DNA of 57,419 bases from JAVBSX01 sp051660685 (GTDB lineage: Bacteria; Planctomycetota; Planctomycetia; Pirellulales; Thermoguttaceae): assembly GCA_051660685.1 (NCBI GenBank), contig JBOFQB010000084.1, forward strand, positions 1 through 57,419. Reading direction: 5' to 3'. Position numbers and translations under genes: made by a program. The first letter of the stretch is position 1; the number at the start of each line of letters is the position of its first letter. The notes under the pieces were generated by a model. The model did no database searches. It was given only the letters and a program-made list of their open reading frames with translations, and had not been told where the DNA came from. This document shows, one piece after another, positions 8,701-16,917 of the stretch.

Positions 8701-11230
8701 CCGTAATGTCTTCTTCGCCGGTCTCCGAAACAAAGGTCGCCGTTATGCTAAAGTCGTATTTGCCCAAATCAAAGTCGGCGAGATCATCCGCCAGAATGAT
8801 GATTCGTCCGTTGGAATTGACCGAGAACATTTCCAGTTCTTCTTCAGTAAGCGGTCCATTTGGTCCAACACAGGAATCAATCGTAAAGGAAACGGTTGTG
8901 TCAACCGGTTTGGTAACGACCAATGATTTCGAGGTTGCGATATACCCCCCTTCAATGGGGGTTGAGTTGGGGGACATGTAGACAGGTTGATCCTCAAAAG
9001 CGACAGATTCAACGGTGATTGTGACTTTTTTCGTGATTGAGTCACTATTTGTCAAATCGCTTTTGACAGACGCCTTAAAGGTCAGTTGGAAATCATTCGT
9101 TTCGACGTACAATGTGGGATCAACGGTTGTCCAAATCAACGTAGGAACCGTATGCGTCTCATTCTGGACCAAAGTGAAGGTTCCCCAACCTGCAATCGTT
9201 TTCGGTGTATTGAGCGTCAATTCCGTCAACGTCCCCCCGTCAAAACCAATCTCATACTTCAGATCACCCAATCCTTTGGGGTCAACTGTCCAATGAGTAT
9301 TGTAATTCCCCGCTTTCGCTTCTGTTGCCGTCAGATTGAGGTTCCCCCCACTTACAATCGGGGAACTCTTGATCTTCAGAGAAAGCGTTTGCGCGTCACT
9401 TTCACTTTTCTGATTATGCCCGGATGCTGTTGTGAAACCTTCATCATCTTTCGCAGTCAGTGAAAGACTAATCGTCTCAACCGTTGTACTTGTACTTGCG
9501 TTAATCGTCAGCTTTTTCGAGACGGCATCCAACGTAATGACCGTTCCCCCCGGAGTCGTCCAAGGAGTTCCCGCGACAAAAGTATGCGTGTTCGAGCCGA
9601 TTGTTGCTTTGACAGTTCCAAAAATGAGTTCATCATCAACATTGGCATCTTTCGCAACTTCGCTGATGTCAATGACAAGCGGTGCTGCTCCAATGCTCAA
9701 ATCTGTCTTAATCTTGGAAAGGTCCAGAACCGGCGTTTTGTTGGTCCCCTCAATCGTCAGTTCAACCTTTGCTGCATTCGTCGATTTGTTGTTGGTCAGA
9801 CCAGAGTTGTCCTGAATGACAAAGGTGAAATCAAGGGCATCTTCATCATCGGCTGAAAAACCATACTGCTTTGCACTTGCTTTGAACTCGATTTTTCCGC
9901 CGTAATAGACATCATCACTCCCTTTGGTTCCCCCAGTATAACGGATTGAACCTTTATCACCCAAATCAATCCAGGTATCATGTGTAATCGTACGCGTTGT
10001 TCCGCCGACCGTTATGCTGTACAAAGCATAATTGAGACCGGAAATGGGCGTTTGAACAAGATCATTAATGCCGAAAATTTCCGTTCCTGTTAGACTTTCA
10101 GCATACGCCGTTTTCACAACGTCTTTACCAACCGGGACAGAATGTTTGACGTACTTGAACTCATAAGTGAACTCGGACACTGAACTGCGTTCATCATTCG
10201 CCGTTCCCTTGAAAACCAACTTGTAGGTCCCGCTTGCAAAATCGGTCGATGTCCCAAAAATCTCTTTCAGTTTGGTTTCCGTCAGTGTAAACTTCCCGCT
10301 TGCAATAAGCGAGGTAATATCCGTATAAGTCGCCTTTCCCCCATCAAAACGGACTTCCAGTTTTTTGGCGTTGGAGGAAACCGTCCCCTCAATTTGCATA
10401 CTGGAAGTCGAATTCGGATCGGTTGTGAGCGGACTAACCGGTTTCGCTGTCATAACCACTTTGACCGGCGCAACCAGTTCCATATTGACTTTACCCAATT
10501 TGCCGTTTGCTGAAACCGCATTCGACTCGACGAGCGAAATCACACCATCATTGTTCAGGTCGAAATATTCCTGATACTGACTCTTGGTCGGGTCGTAATC
10601 CGATTTGGACAACCCCATATTCTGTCCCAACATCGCGTAATACTGGATCGTCGTTGAATTCCAGTTGCCCGATGTCTGCGCTGATGCTGTTTGTGCCCTC
10701 AAAACATCAAGAGGTGATATTTCAATAGGTTTCTCGGGATCATAATTTGAGGGAAGACCGGGCAAACCGGCTGTTACAATGCAAGAACCGTAAGTGTTGT
10801 GATCGCCGGAAATGACAACTTTATAGGTATCTCCTCCGTCTTTGGTTCCGCTTGCAAGATTCACGAGAACAAAGCTCTCTTTTGAACCATTTTGGTTGAT
10901 TGTGTACTGTGAAGCAGGAAGGTCAACAAATTCACCTTTGGAGTTTTTTTGTTGGAGTTTGATTGAGGAGGGGTCAAGCGAACTGCCAACATCGGATGTG
11001 ACGGTTATTCCAACGGAAGTATAACCGGACTTGTCCGAGTCGATAATGAAATCGAGTTCGACATTTCCTCCTTGGGGAATGGTTGTACCAACAGAAGTCA
11101 AGGGAGTAACGGAGAGCATTTGACGCTCTTCGAGGGGTTCAATCGAGAGATTGATTTGACTTTTCTTTGTTGGATTTTTCGCGTTTGAGGAACCAAGTTC
11201 ACGACCGAAAACACTCTTAAACAATTTCAT
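2759..11230 (-). CDS. Giant LEPRxLL surface protein with cadherin-like repeats, dockerin-like pair and HELGH motif
   Basis: This 2823-residue protein is probably exported or cell-surface. The planctomycete LEPRxLL-type motif LEERQMLS lies at residues 33-40 of a basic N-terminus. An EF-hand-like DLNNDG lies near residue 225. The middle (about 250-2000) holds many beta-sandwich repeats of the VCBS/cadherin-like type, with boundaries marked by GxNKTP or GxNDxP. Two calcium-loop/helix units, each ending in an F-x-K-S-Y-G helix, lie near 2420-2480 and resemble a type I dockerin. HELGH sits near residue 2600 within a metzincin-like segment. In the classical HExxHxxGxxH signature the third histidine is replaced by threonine, so zinc protease activity is doubtful. 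I start it at the ATG at 11230 because GGGAAGG lies upstream and export motifs follow; the open frame continues to 11329. Adhesion or wall assembly is inferred. Confidence 0.85.
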   Translation of the reverse strand: MKLFKSVFGRELGSSNAKNPTKKSQINLSIEPLEERQMLSVTPLTSVGTTIPQGGNVELDFIIDSDKSGYTSVGITVTSDVGSSLDPSSIKLQQKNSKGEFVDLPASQYTINQNGSKESFVLVNLASGTKDGGDTYKVVISGDHNTYGSCIVTAGLPGLPSNYDPEKPIEISPLDVLRAQTASAQTSGNWNSTTIQYYAMLGQNMGLSKSDYDPTKSQYQEYFDLNNDGVISLVESNAVSANGKLGKVNMELVAPVKVVMTAKPVSPLTTDPNSTSSMQIEGTVSSNAKKLEVRFDGGKATYTDITSLIASGKFTLTETKLKEIFGTSTDFASGTYKLVFKGTANDERSSVSEFTYEFKYVKHSVPVGKDVVKTAYAESLTGTEIFGINDLVQTPISGLNYALYSITVGGTTRTITHDTWIDLGDKGSIRYTGGTKGSDDVYYGGKIEFKASAKQYGFSADDEDALDFTFVIQDNSGLTNNKSTNAAKVELTIEGTNKTPVLDLSKIKTDLSIGAAPLVIDISEVAKDANVDDELIFGTVKATIGSNTHTFVAGTPWTTPGGTVITLDAVSKKLTINASTSTTVETISLSLTAKDDEGFTTASGHNQKSESDAQTLSLKIKSSPIVSGGNLNLTATEAKAGNYNTHWTVDPKGLGDLKYEIGFDGGTLTELTLNTPKTIAGWGTFTLVQNETHTVPTLIWTTVDPTLYVETNDFQLTFKASVKSDLTNSDSITKKVTITVESVAFEDQPVYMSPNSTPIEGGYIATSKSLVVTKPVDTTVSFTIDSCVGPNGPLTEEELEMFSVNSNGRIIILADDLADFDLGKYDFSITATFVSETGEEDITAIVSLHLQNGRITVSDVNVNVLEHNEDTPISGNANVTVETGDTWSIVEDSLVLNSQVDVGPHNDTPADHYDLTPTEIAYLLSLVDLAKNANQVVITITPDAEYPAMFQFLSEGQTAKLTFAYDLTEERYGFTTKGHFTLTVVGENDRPVLNDVAYSVKADESKTITIDDLKTAGKLSDPDRADWQSFNSVNGTTFTQEFLSGTVADRTLTLTSGSKVLVVAEKIDPANPESALWARELVYTPNPSTTGPFYKLSVGHSAPDEFTMTVKDDSGKTNSVSRDATVSLTVNGVNKTPQFITHDPFVTTERATIKVNVDEIASDVNEDDTLFYVGDVYVWDYEADSIVKVGTVGPAGAAPQSIDLPNGGKLIFSADRTDMTFDPGDAFIYLRDYAKFHATDPTNTEYVLQIWLSVSDDSGAANAVATMDQDEPGLEITIKGLNDVPVVKANFVQDIPKMDAVHAWAYPNDITQWISVDWRAYVNDPDITETDLLKFNIDGVNLLVDGQISISGGEFALTKIVSTGELKLWFRPDQNYIKNGEGTDKTFDYTLIVEDPAGATGSGTMSLSIIGVETQPTVGDWQVLYLSNEDPLVSFRKINAYYTITDYDPANLLIGEVTNDFGGLFEGFVLDNGFLKITPDANLVADFADLNDGDVRLYTLHFTYDTGEAGTTVVSIVKGAATEEVDPTEYTLSILEKTQTPKDGPYTPVFPDGYSVGTVDDPDAITLSVGSSQDAIDAADAALAALELDTHYGINEDGKFWFDPKNLFNFLRVGQSAEIVFDIMLFNEYGLPQPIGVAGKVTVIINGVNDQPVAKDYTVADADAIYVDSTTGMEVPLADLFTDVDIDDTHTIIILGSSIKGGGDDVTLVKDVPVILKSGATLTYKVDAIKGAYLLYVPNGGVSTSEFYSLRYNALKSDVVKFKVKDNSGVVATETSSVKDITFNVKGVNKTPVVDAELNPAINTDNTTGITYNVADIATDANTLDVLSFYSITIGGTEYTSAGTHDVFGTVKGVSNVKIGTITIAANMKSFTFVPAHALNDPDTGLEPYDPTNPKSYTHAMFSFIVTDDSGAANAKAASEDVDVLIKGISHGPIQKKTELVGSLKTPSATPSLKFDDFFGNYTSITFDNVLSGANSQFLKNMTAILAMKGNEFEPGSSIPLNFLTVDEYSPEYDFSPLVLTFTATDAAGKSITGNVTISLTEQFTMSLYVIPVREGAQLKPGDTGTKSKWTPTSFTAPVDEFVATVGESYYLQFWVQDSVTLELGKALTDGVFVVWADLAFDKNIAEINADLDPDEDVDLRNLYWNQLQALLGPIIQEDGTLGVSLAAYRLAQETPITGLGKAPGGWIVVQVQVDAKAAGDPNFNIQNFVTEVSRWQNGAENEENVNLAQIDIVMPKITHKAAGSGSLTALAQSDKEVDGGIYMRTVTKPTTVGADGTVAQLPKDVSSLNEWESHYVELWVKASEADMYNKAFTDLKYNSDYFTATNVELGKYFNIGGNWSIDDSVGLVSGIGGGAGQVVVKDGYILLGRVKFESIGTDNVPWAEWVKPHSLGLELENGSVRSISGRSVSELGKGSKTELWANPYDTTDSGKVNASDFLQFAKSYGKKSSADSVLLSQFDYTKSGSVAASDFLLFAKSYGLTREKVRAGATLSLPSNISQRYVGKQLDADNLAMVGTLLDAANQAWADALGLSKPIDVQLVVRDFGDSSTLGEALILEVDANGVPSKGLITLDDNAAGAGWYSQLTDPVDAGRYDLYTTLLHELGHLYGINTAYNAFNAVKFQYGSTIDTTGHVTNPEDVMYVGLNLGERKFLSTLDVNVIETAYGAARGDAKLHGFAKVPSKMQALELNEGDAAVSPLMMNIANVAEEDVASVADVAKIAEVDGNPADSFGVAVNDVQLNIPVFVESGVASISNTEENAKSLAELELVGLSVALPRIVPNVSQNAIADAAFAGFGSDSEIEFVVEYDLADMQLSDELLQGLA

Positions 11231-11896
11231 CTTTAGAACCTTCCCGTTGAACCTTGAAATACAAAAACTGCACCTAGTCGGAACAGTCAACTGTTTAATA
11301 CGACTTTTATAGTGACAGAGCAGAAACATGCAGCTCTGAAATTATGCAATCAACATAATCCTAACAATCGGCCCGCTTATCGCGCAAACAGGGTACATCC
11401 CTGTCTCGTTAGGAACATCATTATCTACTAAAGCGGCAATTTTTAACAACCTTTTCACCTTATTTTCGCGGTCACACCTGAATATACAAAAAGAAAAATT
11501 AAAAGAACTCGCAAAATCGGAATAATCATCTTTCTTTACTCAATACCACAACCCTTTGCATTTTACCTATGTTTACCATTTTGTCAATATTGACACTTGG
11601 ATTGTGAAAAAACAGGCTTTGACAAGGTTTGACAGCTTTTTTATTGACATCAGAAGGGTTATTAAAGGGAAACCCTGCGATTTTGTTGTACCAACCTTTA
11701 TCTAGGTTCCCAAATCTTTCTGTTTTATCATAAGATTTCCAAAAACGAATAAAATTGCTCTTTCCAAATCACGGAAAATTTCGTACTAATCGACGAATCG
11801 TATTTTTTTGGCGTCAAAGGGTAAAAGACGAATTGATTTTTTATGCGTCTTTCCTCCACCTAAACAGATGCTTTTGCGAGCATATTCCGCAGAAAC
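11231..11896. other. Divergent intergenic region between two surface-protein genes
   Basis: This 666-base AT-rich stretch contains no convincing gene. It must carry the promoters of the giant LEPRxLL gene (leftward) and the DUF11 gene (rightward). The notable content is a cluster of TTGACA-type motifs at 11582-11649, annotated separately. Confidence 0.6.
11582..11649. promoter_or_regulatory. TTGACA/TGTCAA motif cluster with perfect palindrome
   Basis: TGTCAATATTGACA (11582-11595) is a perfect 14-bp palindrome. Further TTGACA hexamers follow at 11619, 11629 and 11644. Four copies of a -35-like hexamer in about 60 bases, one within a perfect palindrome, look more like a regulator-binding cluster than a single promoter. 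No matching -10 box is clear. Confidence 0.4.
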
Positions 11897-14227
11897 ATGA
11901 AACGTGCAGCACTTAGAAATCCAATCGTCGTTTTTTTACTGGTCCTTGTTCCGGTTTTTCTGCATGTGTTTATGTTTGGATTGCCGAAAAACAGCGTCAT
12001 TGCAGCCGGAAACGCCGAAAGTGTCCCGACTTACGGTTCACTTCAAAACTCAAAAATGAAGTCGGAGTCGTCGCCGAATTCGTCCGTTGCTCCGTCTGGT
12101 AATGCAGGTCATGCCGGACAACGACGTGAGAATCCTCTTCGTCAGCCCGGTTCAACAAAAAGTGATCCTATCTCGCTCGTCAGCCAAACCTCAACTCCAA
12201 ACCAAGCAGCGTCGGTTCCTCATACATCTAATGCGGGGACAACGGGTCTAAAACAGCCGGTTGCAAATCAGGTTGTGAGTCAGGTTGTCGATCATGGTGA
12301 TAATCAAGGCGGGGAAAATTGGAATATTGGTTTTGAAGATAATGGACTTGCAGGTATTGACCCTTATACCAGTTCTTCCGCGACATCTCCGGTCCTTTCA
12401 AGTACAAATAACAGCTTGAATACTGACAATCGGGCGTCGGTTGAGTATTCAATGGAAATTCCAGATGCTGATTCGGAGAGTTTCGGTTTTGGTTTTGAAA
12501 ATACATTCCCTAACCCCCATGATTCGGTTGCAGCAACAACTCCGACTGCTCCATCACCTCTTCCGTCCTCAAATTCAGCGTTGGTAACACCACAAAATGC
12601 CGATCCGCTCGCTCCTCCTTCAATCGAGGATGATTTTTCCGTTCCTTTTGCGAATACCAATGCAGTCAATTCGGAACCCAAAAAACTTGCTGCAACATCA
12701 CCTCGATCTCGTTCGACCTCTTCTTCCAATAATTCCAAAGTCGCTCAACAATTACCTCCCAACACGCAAGATTCTCCTAATCAAAACATTCAAACGACAC
12801 CTAGTGCCGTTGTCCGCCAAATTGAAGGAAATGGAATACCCGGTCCTGCTGTTTTGGAAGGACCACAAATTCCGCAACTGACTCTCGAAAAAATTTATCC
12901 GCAAGAAATCCAGGTCAACCGTCCTTGCACTTTCAAAACCTATCTCAGAAATTCCGGGAAAACCCCCGTTAAGGAAATCGTTCTTCACGACCTTCTTCCT
13001 CAAGGAACACGTTTCATTTCCGCTCATCCTCCTGTTAATCCGACGCAAAGTGGAGAACTCTTATGGACGCTTGGAACCTTACAACCGGACAGTGAACTGA
13101 TTGTCGAGTTGGAAGTCCTGCCCCTTAACGAGGGGGAAATTGGGAGTGTCGCAACCGTTCAGTATGCAATGGAAGCATCTGGGAAAACAGTTGTGACCCG
13201 ACCGTTGCTTGATTTGGAAATTTCAGAAGCTCCAGATACATTAGTTGGGGAAAATGTGACGTTCAACCTGACCCTTTCCAATCCCGGAACCGGGATTGCA
13301 AAAGGTGTGGAACTAGAACTTCGTGTTCCAGACGGTTTGGTTCACGAAAAAGGACAGGACATCATTTTTACGGTCGGCGAACTGAAACCAAAAGAGGTCA
13401 AACGGTATCCCTTAACCTTAAAAACGGTTGCTCGGGGTAAAATAACCGATCAAATTCGCGCAAAAGCCGAAAGTAACCTAGAATCCGTTGCAAACTATGC
13501 CGTTCAAGTGATTGGTCCTGAACTGGTTTTGCAGATTGACGGGCCGAAACAAAGGTTTTTAGAGCGTAAAGCGGTTTACACGCTTAAAGTCGGCAACCCC
13601 GGAACAGCATCAGCCCAAAATATTGCTCTTTCCGCTTATCTTCCAAGCGGATTGCAATTCGTCAGCACCAATCAAAATGGTGTTTACGACCAATCAACAC
13701 ATACCGTTCATTGGGCCCTTGAAGAACTTCCTGCACGAGAATCAGGCGAAATCGAACTCATGACTTTACCTGTTCGTCAAGGTGAACATTCGATCAAATT
13801 TGAGGGGATCGGGCAAAAGGAATTAAGAGCCGAAACAACACATGCGGTCAGCATTTCCGGTTTGCCCGCTCTTTCGTTTGCGGTTTCCTGTCTCTCAGAC
13901 CCGGTTGAAGTTGGAAAACCCGCGACGTATGAAATTGCGTTGACCAATCGCGGCACAAAAGCAGCGAGCAATGTTGTAATCAGTGTCCGACTTCCAGAAG
14001 GAATGGAGTTTGCAAATGCTGAGGGACCGAGTAATCATCGATTGTCGGGCAATTTAATTCAATTTGCCCCGCTTAACTCACTTGACCCCAAACAGGAAAA
14101 GACTTATCGATTTACAGCAAGGTGTACAATTCCGGGCGATCAACGAGTTGCCGTTTCCGTTCTTTCGGATGATTTACGATCCCCCATTACAAAGGAGGAA
14201 AGTACCCAAGTGTTTGGCGATCAATAA
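11897..14227 (+). CDS. Exported protein with four DUF11 repeats
   Basis: The protein has 776 residues. A hydrophobic segment at about 11-34, after a short basic head, acts as signal peptide or anchor. Residues 35-320 are a low-complexity Ser/Pro/Asn/Gln-rich linker. Four DUF11-type beta-sandwich repeats follow at about 325-430, 436-540, 541-655 and 655-775, each with a core like NxGxxxAxNVxLxxxLPxGL. DUF11 repeats occur in bacterial and archaeal surface proteins and in chlamydial OmcB. The family suggests a structural role in the envelope, with no catalytic residues. The ATG at 11897 is the first start, with no strong ribosome site. It is divergent from the giant surface gene, and a DUF11 lipoprotein lies at 32-34 kb. 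Confidence 0.75.
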   Translation: MKRAALRNPIVVFLLVLVPVFLHVFMFGLPKNSVIAAGNAESVPTYGSLQNSKMKSESSPNSSVAPSGNAGHAGQRRENPLRQPGSTKSDPISLVSQTSTPNQAASVPHTSNAGTTGLKQPVANQVVSQVVDHGDNQGGENWNIGFEDNGLAGIDPYTSSSATSPVLSSTNNSLNTDNRASVEYSMEIPDADSESFGFGFENTFPNPHDSVAATTPTAPSPLPSSNSALVTPQNADPLAPPSIEDDFSVPFANTNAVNSEPKKLAATSPRSRSTSSSNNSKVAQQLPPNTQDSPNQNIQTTPSAVVRQIEGNGIPGPAVLEGPQIPQLTLEKIYPQEIQVNRPCTFKTYLRNSGKTPVKEIVLHDLLPQGTRFISAHPPVNPTQSGELLWTLGTLQPDSELIVELEVLPLNEGEIGSVATVQYAMEASGKTVVTRPLLDLEISEAPDTLVGENVTFNLTLSNPGTGIAKGVELELRVPDGLVHEKGQDIIFTVGELKPKEVKRYPLTLKTVARGKITDQIRAKAESNLESVANYAVQVIGPELVLQIDGPKQRFLERKAVYTLKVGNPGTASAQNIALSAYLPSGLQFVSTNQNGVYDQSTHTVHWALEELPARESGEIELMTLPVRQGEHSIKFEGIGQKELRAETTHAVSISGLPALSFAVSCLSDPVEVGKPATYEIALTNRGTKAASNVVISVRLPEGMEFANAEGPSNHRLSGNLIQFAPLNSLDPKQEKTYRFTARCTIPGDQRVAVSVLSDDLRSPITKEESTQVFGDQ

Positions 14228-14390
14228 AAAGGGGATCAACAAAAATTTAGGCGAATTCAAAAGCGTTTTTTACATTGCGCGGTCATTAACCCGTTTTTTC
14301 TTGCTTTAATCGGCGAGAAAGGCAAGAGATTGACAAAGGAGTCAACTTCAACATATTGGCAACGTGCAATACACACATTCTGCTCAATCC

Positions 14391-14948
14391 ATGATACAGC
14401 TGATGCTCCGACTTTGGCCGGGTTTACCCGGCCTGTTTCGGTATGGAAGATGGTCCTTTCTGATCGTCGCGCTTGCGTTCGCTTTCGTTTTGGACGGATT
14501 TCTGTTTTTGAACTTCTTCTGGACGGAATTCATGACGCCGACTCAACGGAACATCGGGCTTTTGGTTTTGTTGGGCGTTTGGTTTTTTCTGGGGATCATT
14601 GCCAATCAACGAATGAAATGGTTCGAGAACATGCGATGTTCGGACCAGAAATCGCAGAAGTATAATGAGGCAATTCTGCATTATTTACAAGGAAACTGGT
14701 TTGAGACAGAATTCACGCTCAAAGCGATTCTTAAAAAAAATCCGAAAGATGTCGACGCTTTGCTCATGTTAGCAACCTTATTCCGACACACCAAACGTTC
14801 TGAAGAGGCGATTCAGACACTTCTTCTTGCCAAAAAAATGGAGGAAAGCCGGAAATGGTATTTCGAGATTGAAACGGAATGGTCCCGTTTGAAAGCGTCA
14901 GGTTTGACATTGGAAACTGGACCTGAAATGACCGCAAAATGTGCGTAA
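14391..14948 (+). CDS. Small membrane protein with C-terminal TPR-like domain
   Basis: This protein has about 185 residues and an unknown function. Two hydrophobic segments (about 20-45 and 54-72) form a membrane hairpin. The remainder, about 85-170, is helical with a tetratricopeptide pattern (YLQGNWFETEFTLKAILKKNP, then DALLMLATLFRHTKR). TPR modules mediate protein-protein contacts, so a membrane-bound scaffold is plausible. The frame is open from a GTG at 14364; I prefer the ATG at 14391 because no ribosome site favours the GTG. It lies between the DUF11 gene and rsfS with gaps of about 160 and 200 bases, so it is probably its own transcription unit. Confidence 0.65.
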   Translation: MIQLMLRLWPGLPGLFRYGRWSFLIVALAFAFVLDGFLFLNFFWTEFMTPTQRNIGLLVLLGVWFFLGIIANQRMKWFENMRCSDQKSQKYNEAILHYLQGNWFETEFTLKAILKKNPKDVDALLMLATLFRHTKRSEEAIQTLLLAKKMEESRKWYFEIETEWSRLKASGLTLETGPEMTAKCA

Positions 14949-15145
14949 TTTTTTGTTCTTCTGGGACCTGCTCGCAATTTCCCGATTATCGTTTATGATG
15001 ACATCTGCGCTGTAAGACAGGACACGCTGACTGAACAATCATGGTGTTCAGGTTAGAAAAAGAGGAAATCGTAGATCGTAAATCATAAATTGTAAATCCG
15101 AACTGGGCGATTGAGAAATCAGCAGAAACAAACAGGAGAAAGAAC

Positions 15146-15520
15146 GTGTCGAAACGACGAACAACGACGCTTCCATCTGCGGAAGAACGGGCAAGAATTG
15201 CAGCAAAGATTGCGGGGGAGAATCGGGGAGAAAACGTTGTCATTCTCGATGTCCGGGAATTGACCCCCTGTTTTGACTTCTTTGTCATTTCAACGGGAAC
15301 GAGTCGTCGACAACTTCACGCCGTTAGTGAAGAAATCGACAAGGTGTTTGAAAAGGAGTTGGGGGATCAACGAATCAGCATCTCCGGTTATGACGAAAGT
15401 CGTTGGATCGTACTCGATTATGGGGACGTTTTGGTTCATCTTTTTGACCGCGAAACACGGGAGTATTATGCGTTGGAAGAACTTTGGGGCAAAGCCCGAA
15501 TTGTCAACGGTGATGTCTGA
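15146..15520 (+). CDS. rsfS: Ribosomal silencing factor RsfS (Iojap family)
   Basis: This 124-residue protein has the usual RsfS length. The core reads ENVVILDVRELT, FDFFVISTG, RQLHAVSEEI and WIVLDYGDVLVHLF, which matches the DUF143/Iojap fold. RsfS binds ribosomal protein L14 (uL14) and blocks subunit joining when nutrients are scarce. Translation starts at GTG 15146, behind a clear AGGAG about 8 bases upstream. In many bacteria rsfS lies beside nadD; here it is followed instead by cysK after a repeat-filled spacer. Confidence 0.9.
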   Translation: MSKRRTTTLPSAEERARIAAKIAGENRGENVVILDVRELTPCFDFFVISTGTSRRQLHAVSEEIDKVFEKELGDQRISISGYDESRWIVLDYGDVLVHLFDRETREYYALEELWGKARIVNGDV

Positions 15521-15852
15521 AGACCCCAATCCGGTTCAAACATTCCCCTCATTTGTCCTTCCTGTCAGACTCAGGAACAAAGTTTTTCAGAAACGGTTCG
15601 AGAAACTCGACGACCTGCAATTCATAAGTCCAGTCAACCTGCAATCGATAAATTTAGTCAACCTGCAACTGTCAATTTTTGGGGCAATGCAGTTGGGACG
15701 GAGTAATCGCTGATTCTCCCCTTAACACCTTGCCTATCTGATCCTTAACATTTCTGCTTGTCCTTAATTCTGCTTACCCTTAATTCTGCCAATCTTGCTT
15801 ACTCATCCTTAATACGGCTTACCTTTAACACTTCTGTCTATCTTCAGTATTG
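15521..15852. other. Repeat-filled spacer between rsfS and cysK
   Basis: This stretch has no gene but two degenerate tandem repeat tracts. One is a 24-bp repeat at 15612-15683. The other, at about 15719-15845, has loose units of 17-25 bases built on CCTTAATTCTGCTTAC. Confidence 0.55.
15612..15683. repeat. 24-bp degenerate tandem repeat, three units
   Basis: Units start at 15612, 15636 and 15660. Each opens with (G/A)ACCTGCAA, and the first two end in AGTC exactly 24 bases apart. The third diverges after ACCTGCAACTG. Confidence 0.6.
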
Positions 15853-15858
15853 TATAAT
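15853..15858 (+). promoter_or_regulatory. Putative -10 box of cysK
   Basis: A perfect TATAAT lies 32 bases before the cysK ATG, giving a predicted leader of about 25 bases that includes the AAGGAG site. No good -35 lies at 17 bases, so an activator may be needed. Confidence 0.4.
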
Positions 15859-15889
15859 GTCAAGACACACTTGCGAAGGAGCACAACAG

Positions 15890-16843
15890 ATGTCCAAAGT
15901 TTTTGCAAATGCGCCCGAATCAATTGGGAATACTCCTCTTATTACGCTGAATCGAATTGGAAGTGGAAAAGCAACGATCTTGGTCAAGGTTGAGGGGCGT
16001 AATCCTTCTTACTCCGTCAAATGCCGTGTTGGAGCCAATATGATTTGGCGGGCTGAACAAATGGGACAACTTCAACCGGGGATCGAGATTGTTGAACCGA
16101 CGAGCGGAAATACAGGTATTGCGCTCGCTTATGTTGCAGCATCAAGGGGGTATTCCTTGACCTTGACTATGCCGGAAACGATGTCGTTAGAACGCCGCAA
16201 ATTACTCGCCTTTCTTGGCGCAAAACTGGTTCTAACGCCCGGAAATCTTGGGATGAAAGGAGCAATTGAAAAAGCGGAAGAAATTGCAGCGTCTGACCCG
16301 GGGAAGTATTATATGCCGCAACAGTTCAGTAACCCGGCGAATCCCGAGATACATGAAAAGACGACGGGACCTGAGATTATGCGGGACACAAACGGAGACT
16401 TTGACGTCTTTATCAGCGGGGTTGGAACAGGGGGGACGATTTCCGGCTGTTCCCGTTATTTCAAGCAAATTGTCAAAAAAAATGTGTGTACTGTTGCTGT
16501 TGAACCGAGTGCAAGCCCGGTTTTAACCCAATCCAAACGGGGAGAACCGCTTAAGCCGGGTCCTCACAAAATTCAAGGGATCGGGGCCGGTTTTATTCCA
16601 AGTAATTATGATCCGGGTGTTGTCGATGTTATTCAGACGGTTTCCAACGAAGACGCAATTGAGTATGGGAGACGTTTAGCGAGAGAAGAGGGGATTTTGG
16701 CGGGCATTTCATCTGGGGCTGCACTTGCAGCAGCAGTCCAACTTGCCGAACGGCCGGAATTTCAAGGGACCAAAATGGTTGTCATACTTCCAGATGCAAG
16801 TGAAAGATACCTTTCAACCGATTTGTTTGCCGGAATTGGTTGA
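15890..16843 (+). CDS. cysK: Cysteine synthase A (O-acetylserine sulfhydrylase)
   Basis: CysK makes L-cysteine from O-acetylserine and sulfide using pyridoxal phosphate (PLP). The protein has 317 residues, close to the 323 of E. coli CysK. Visible hallmarks are the PLP lysine in NPSYSVKCR (K44), the substrate loop TSGNT (71-75), the PLP phosphate loop GTGGT, and SSGAA near the C-terminus. The ATG at 15890 is favoured by AAGGAG (15876-15881) and by the family start; the frame is open back to 15758, but that part lies in repeats. It is a soluble cytosolic enzyme. The gene is followed after 74 bases by gmd, with no evident functional link. Confidence 0.95.
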   Translation: MSKVFANAPESIGNTPLITLNRIGSGKATILVKVEGRNPSYSVKCRVGANMIWRAEQMGQLQPGIEIVEPTSGNTGIALAYVAASRGYSLTLTMPETMSLERRKLLAFLGAKLVLTPGNLGMKGAIEKAEEIAASDPGKYYMPQQFSNPANPEIHEKTTGPEIMRDTNGDFDVFISGVGTGGTISGCSRYFKQIVKKNVCTVAVEPSASPVLTQSKRGEPLKPGPHKIQGIGAGFIPSNYDPGVVDVIQTVSNEDAIEYGRRLAREEGILAGISSGAALAAAVQLAERPEFQGTKMVVILPDASERYLSTDLFAGIG

Positions 16844-16917
16844 AATATCGAAGTTGGTTGAAAAATGTGTTGAACTTTGTTTTTTCGGCTCAACGGACCT
16901 TTGTTTTCGTAAAACTC

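Noticed and set aside
15273..15713. A 146-codon frame overlapping rsfS and the 24-bp repeat
   Set aside because: It is out of frame with rsfS, and its C-terminal periodicity only reflects the DNA repeat.
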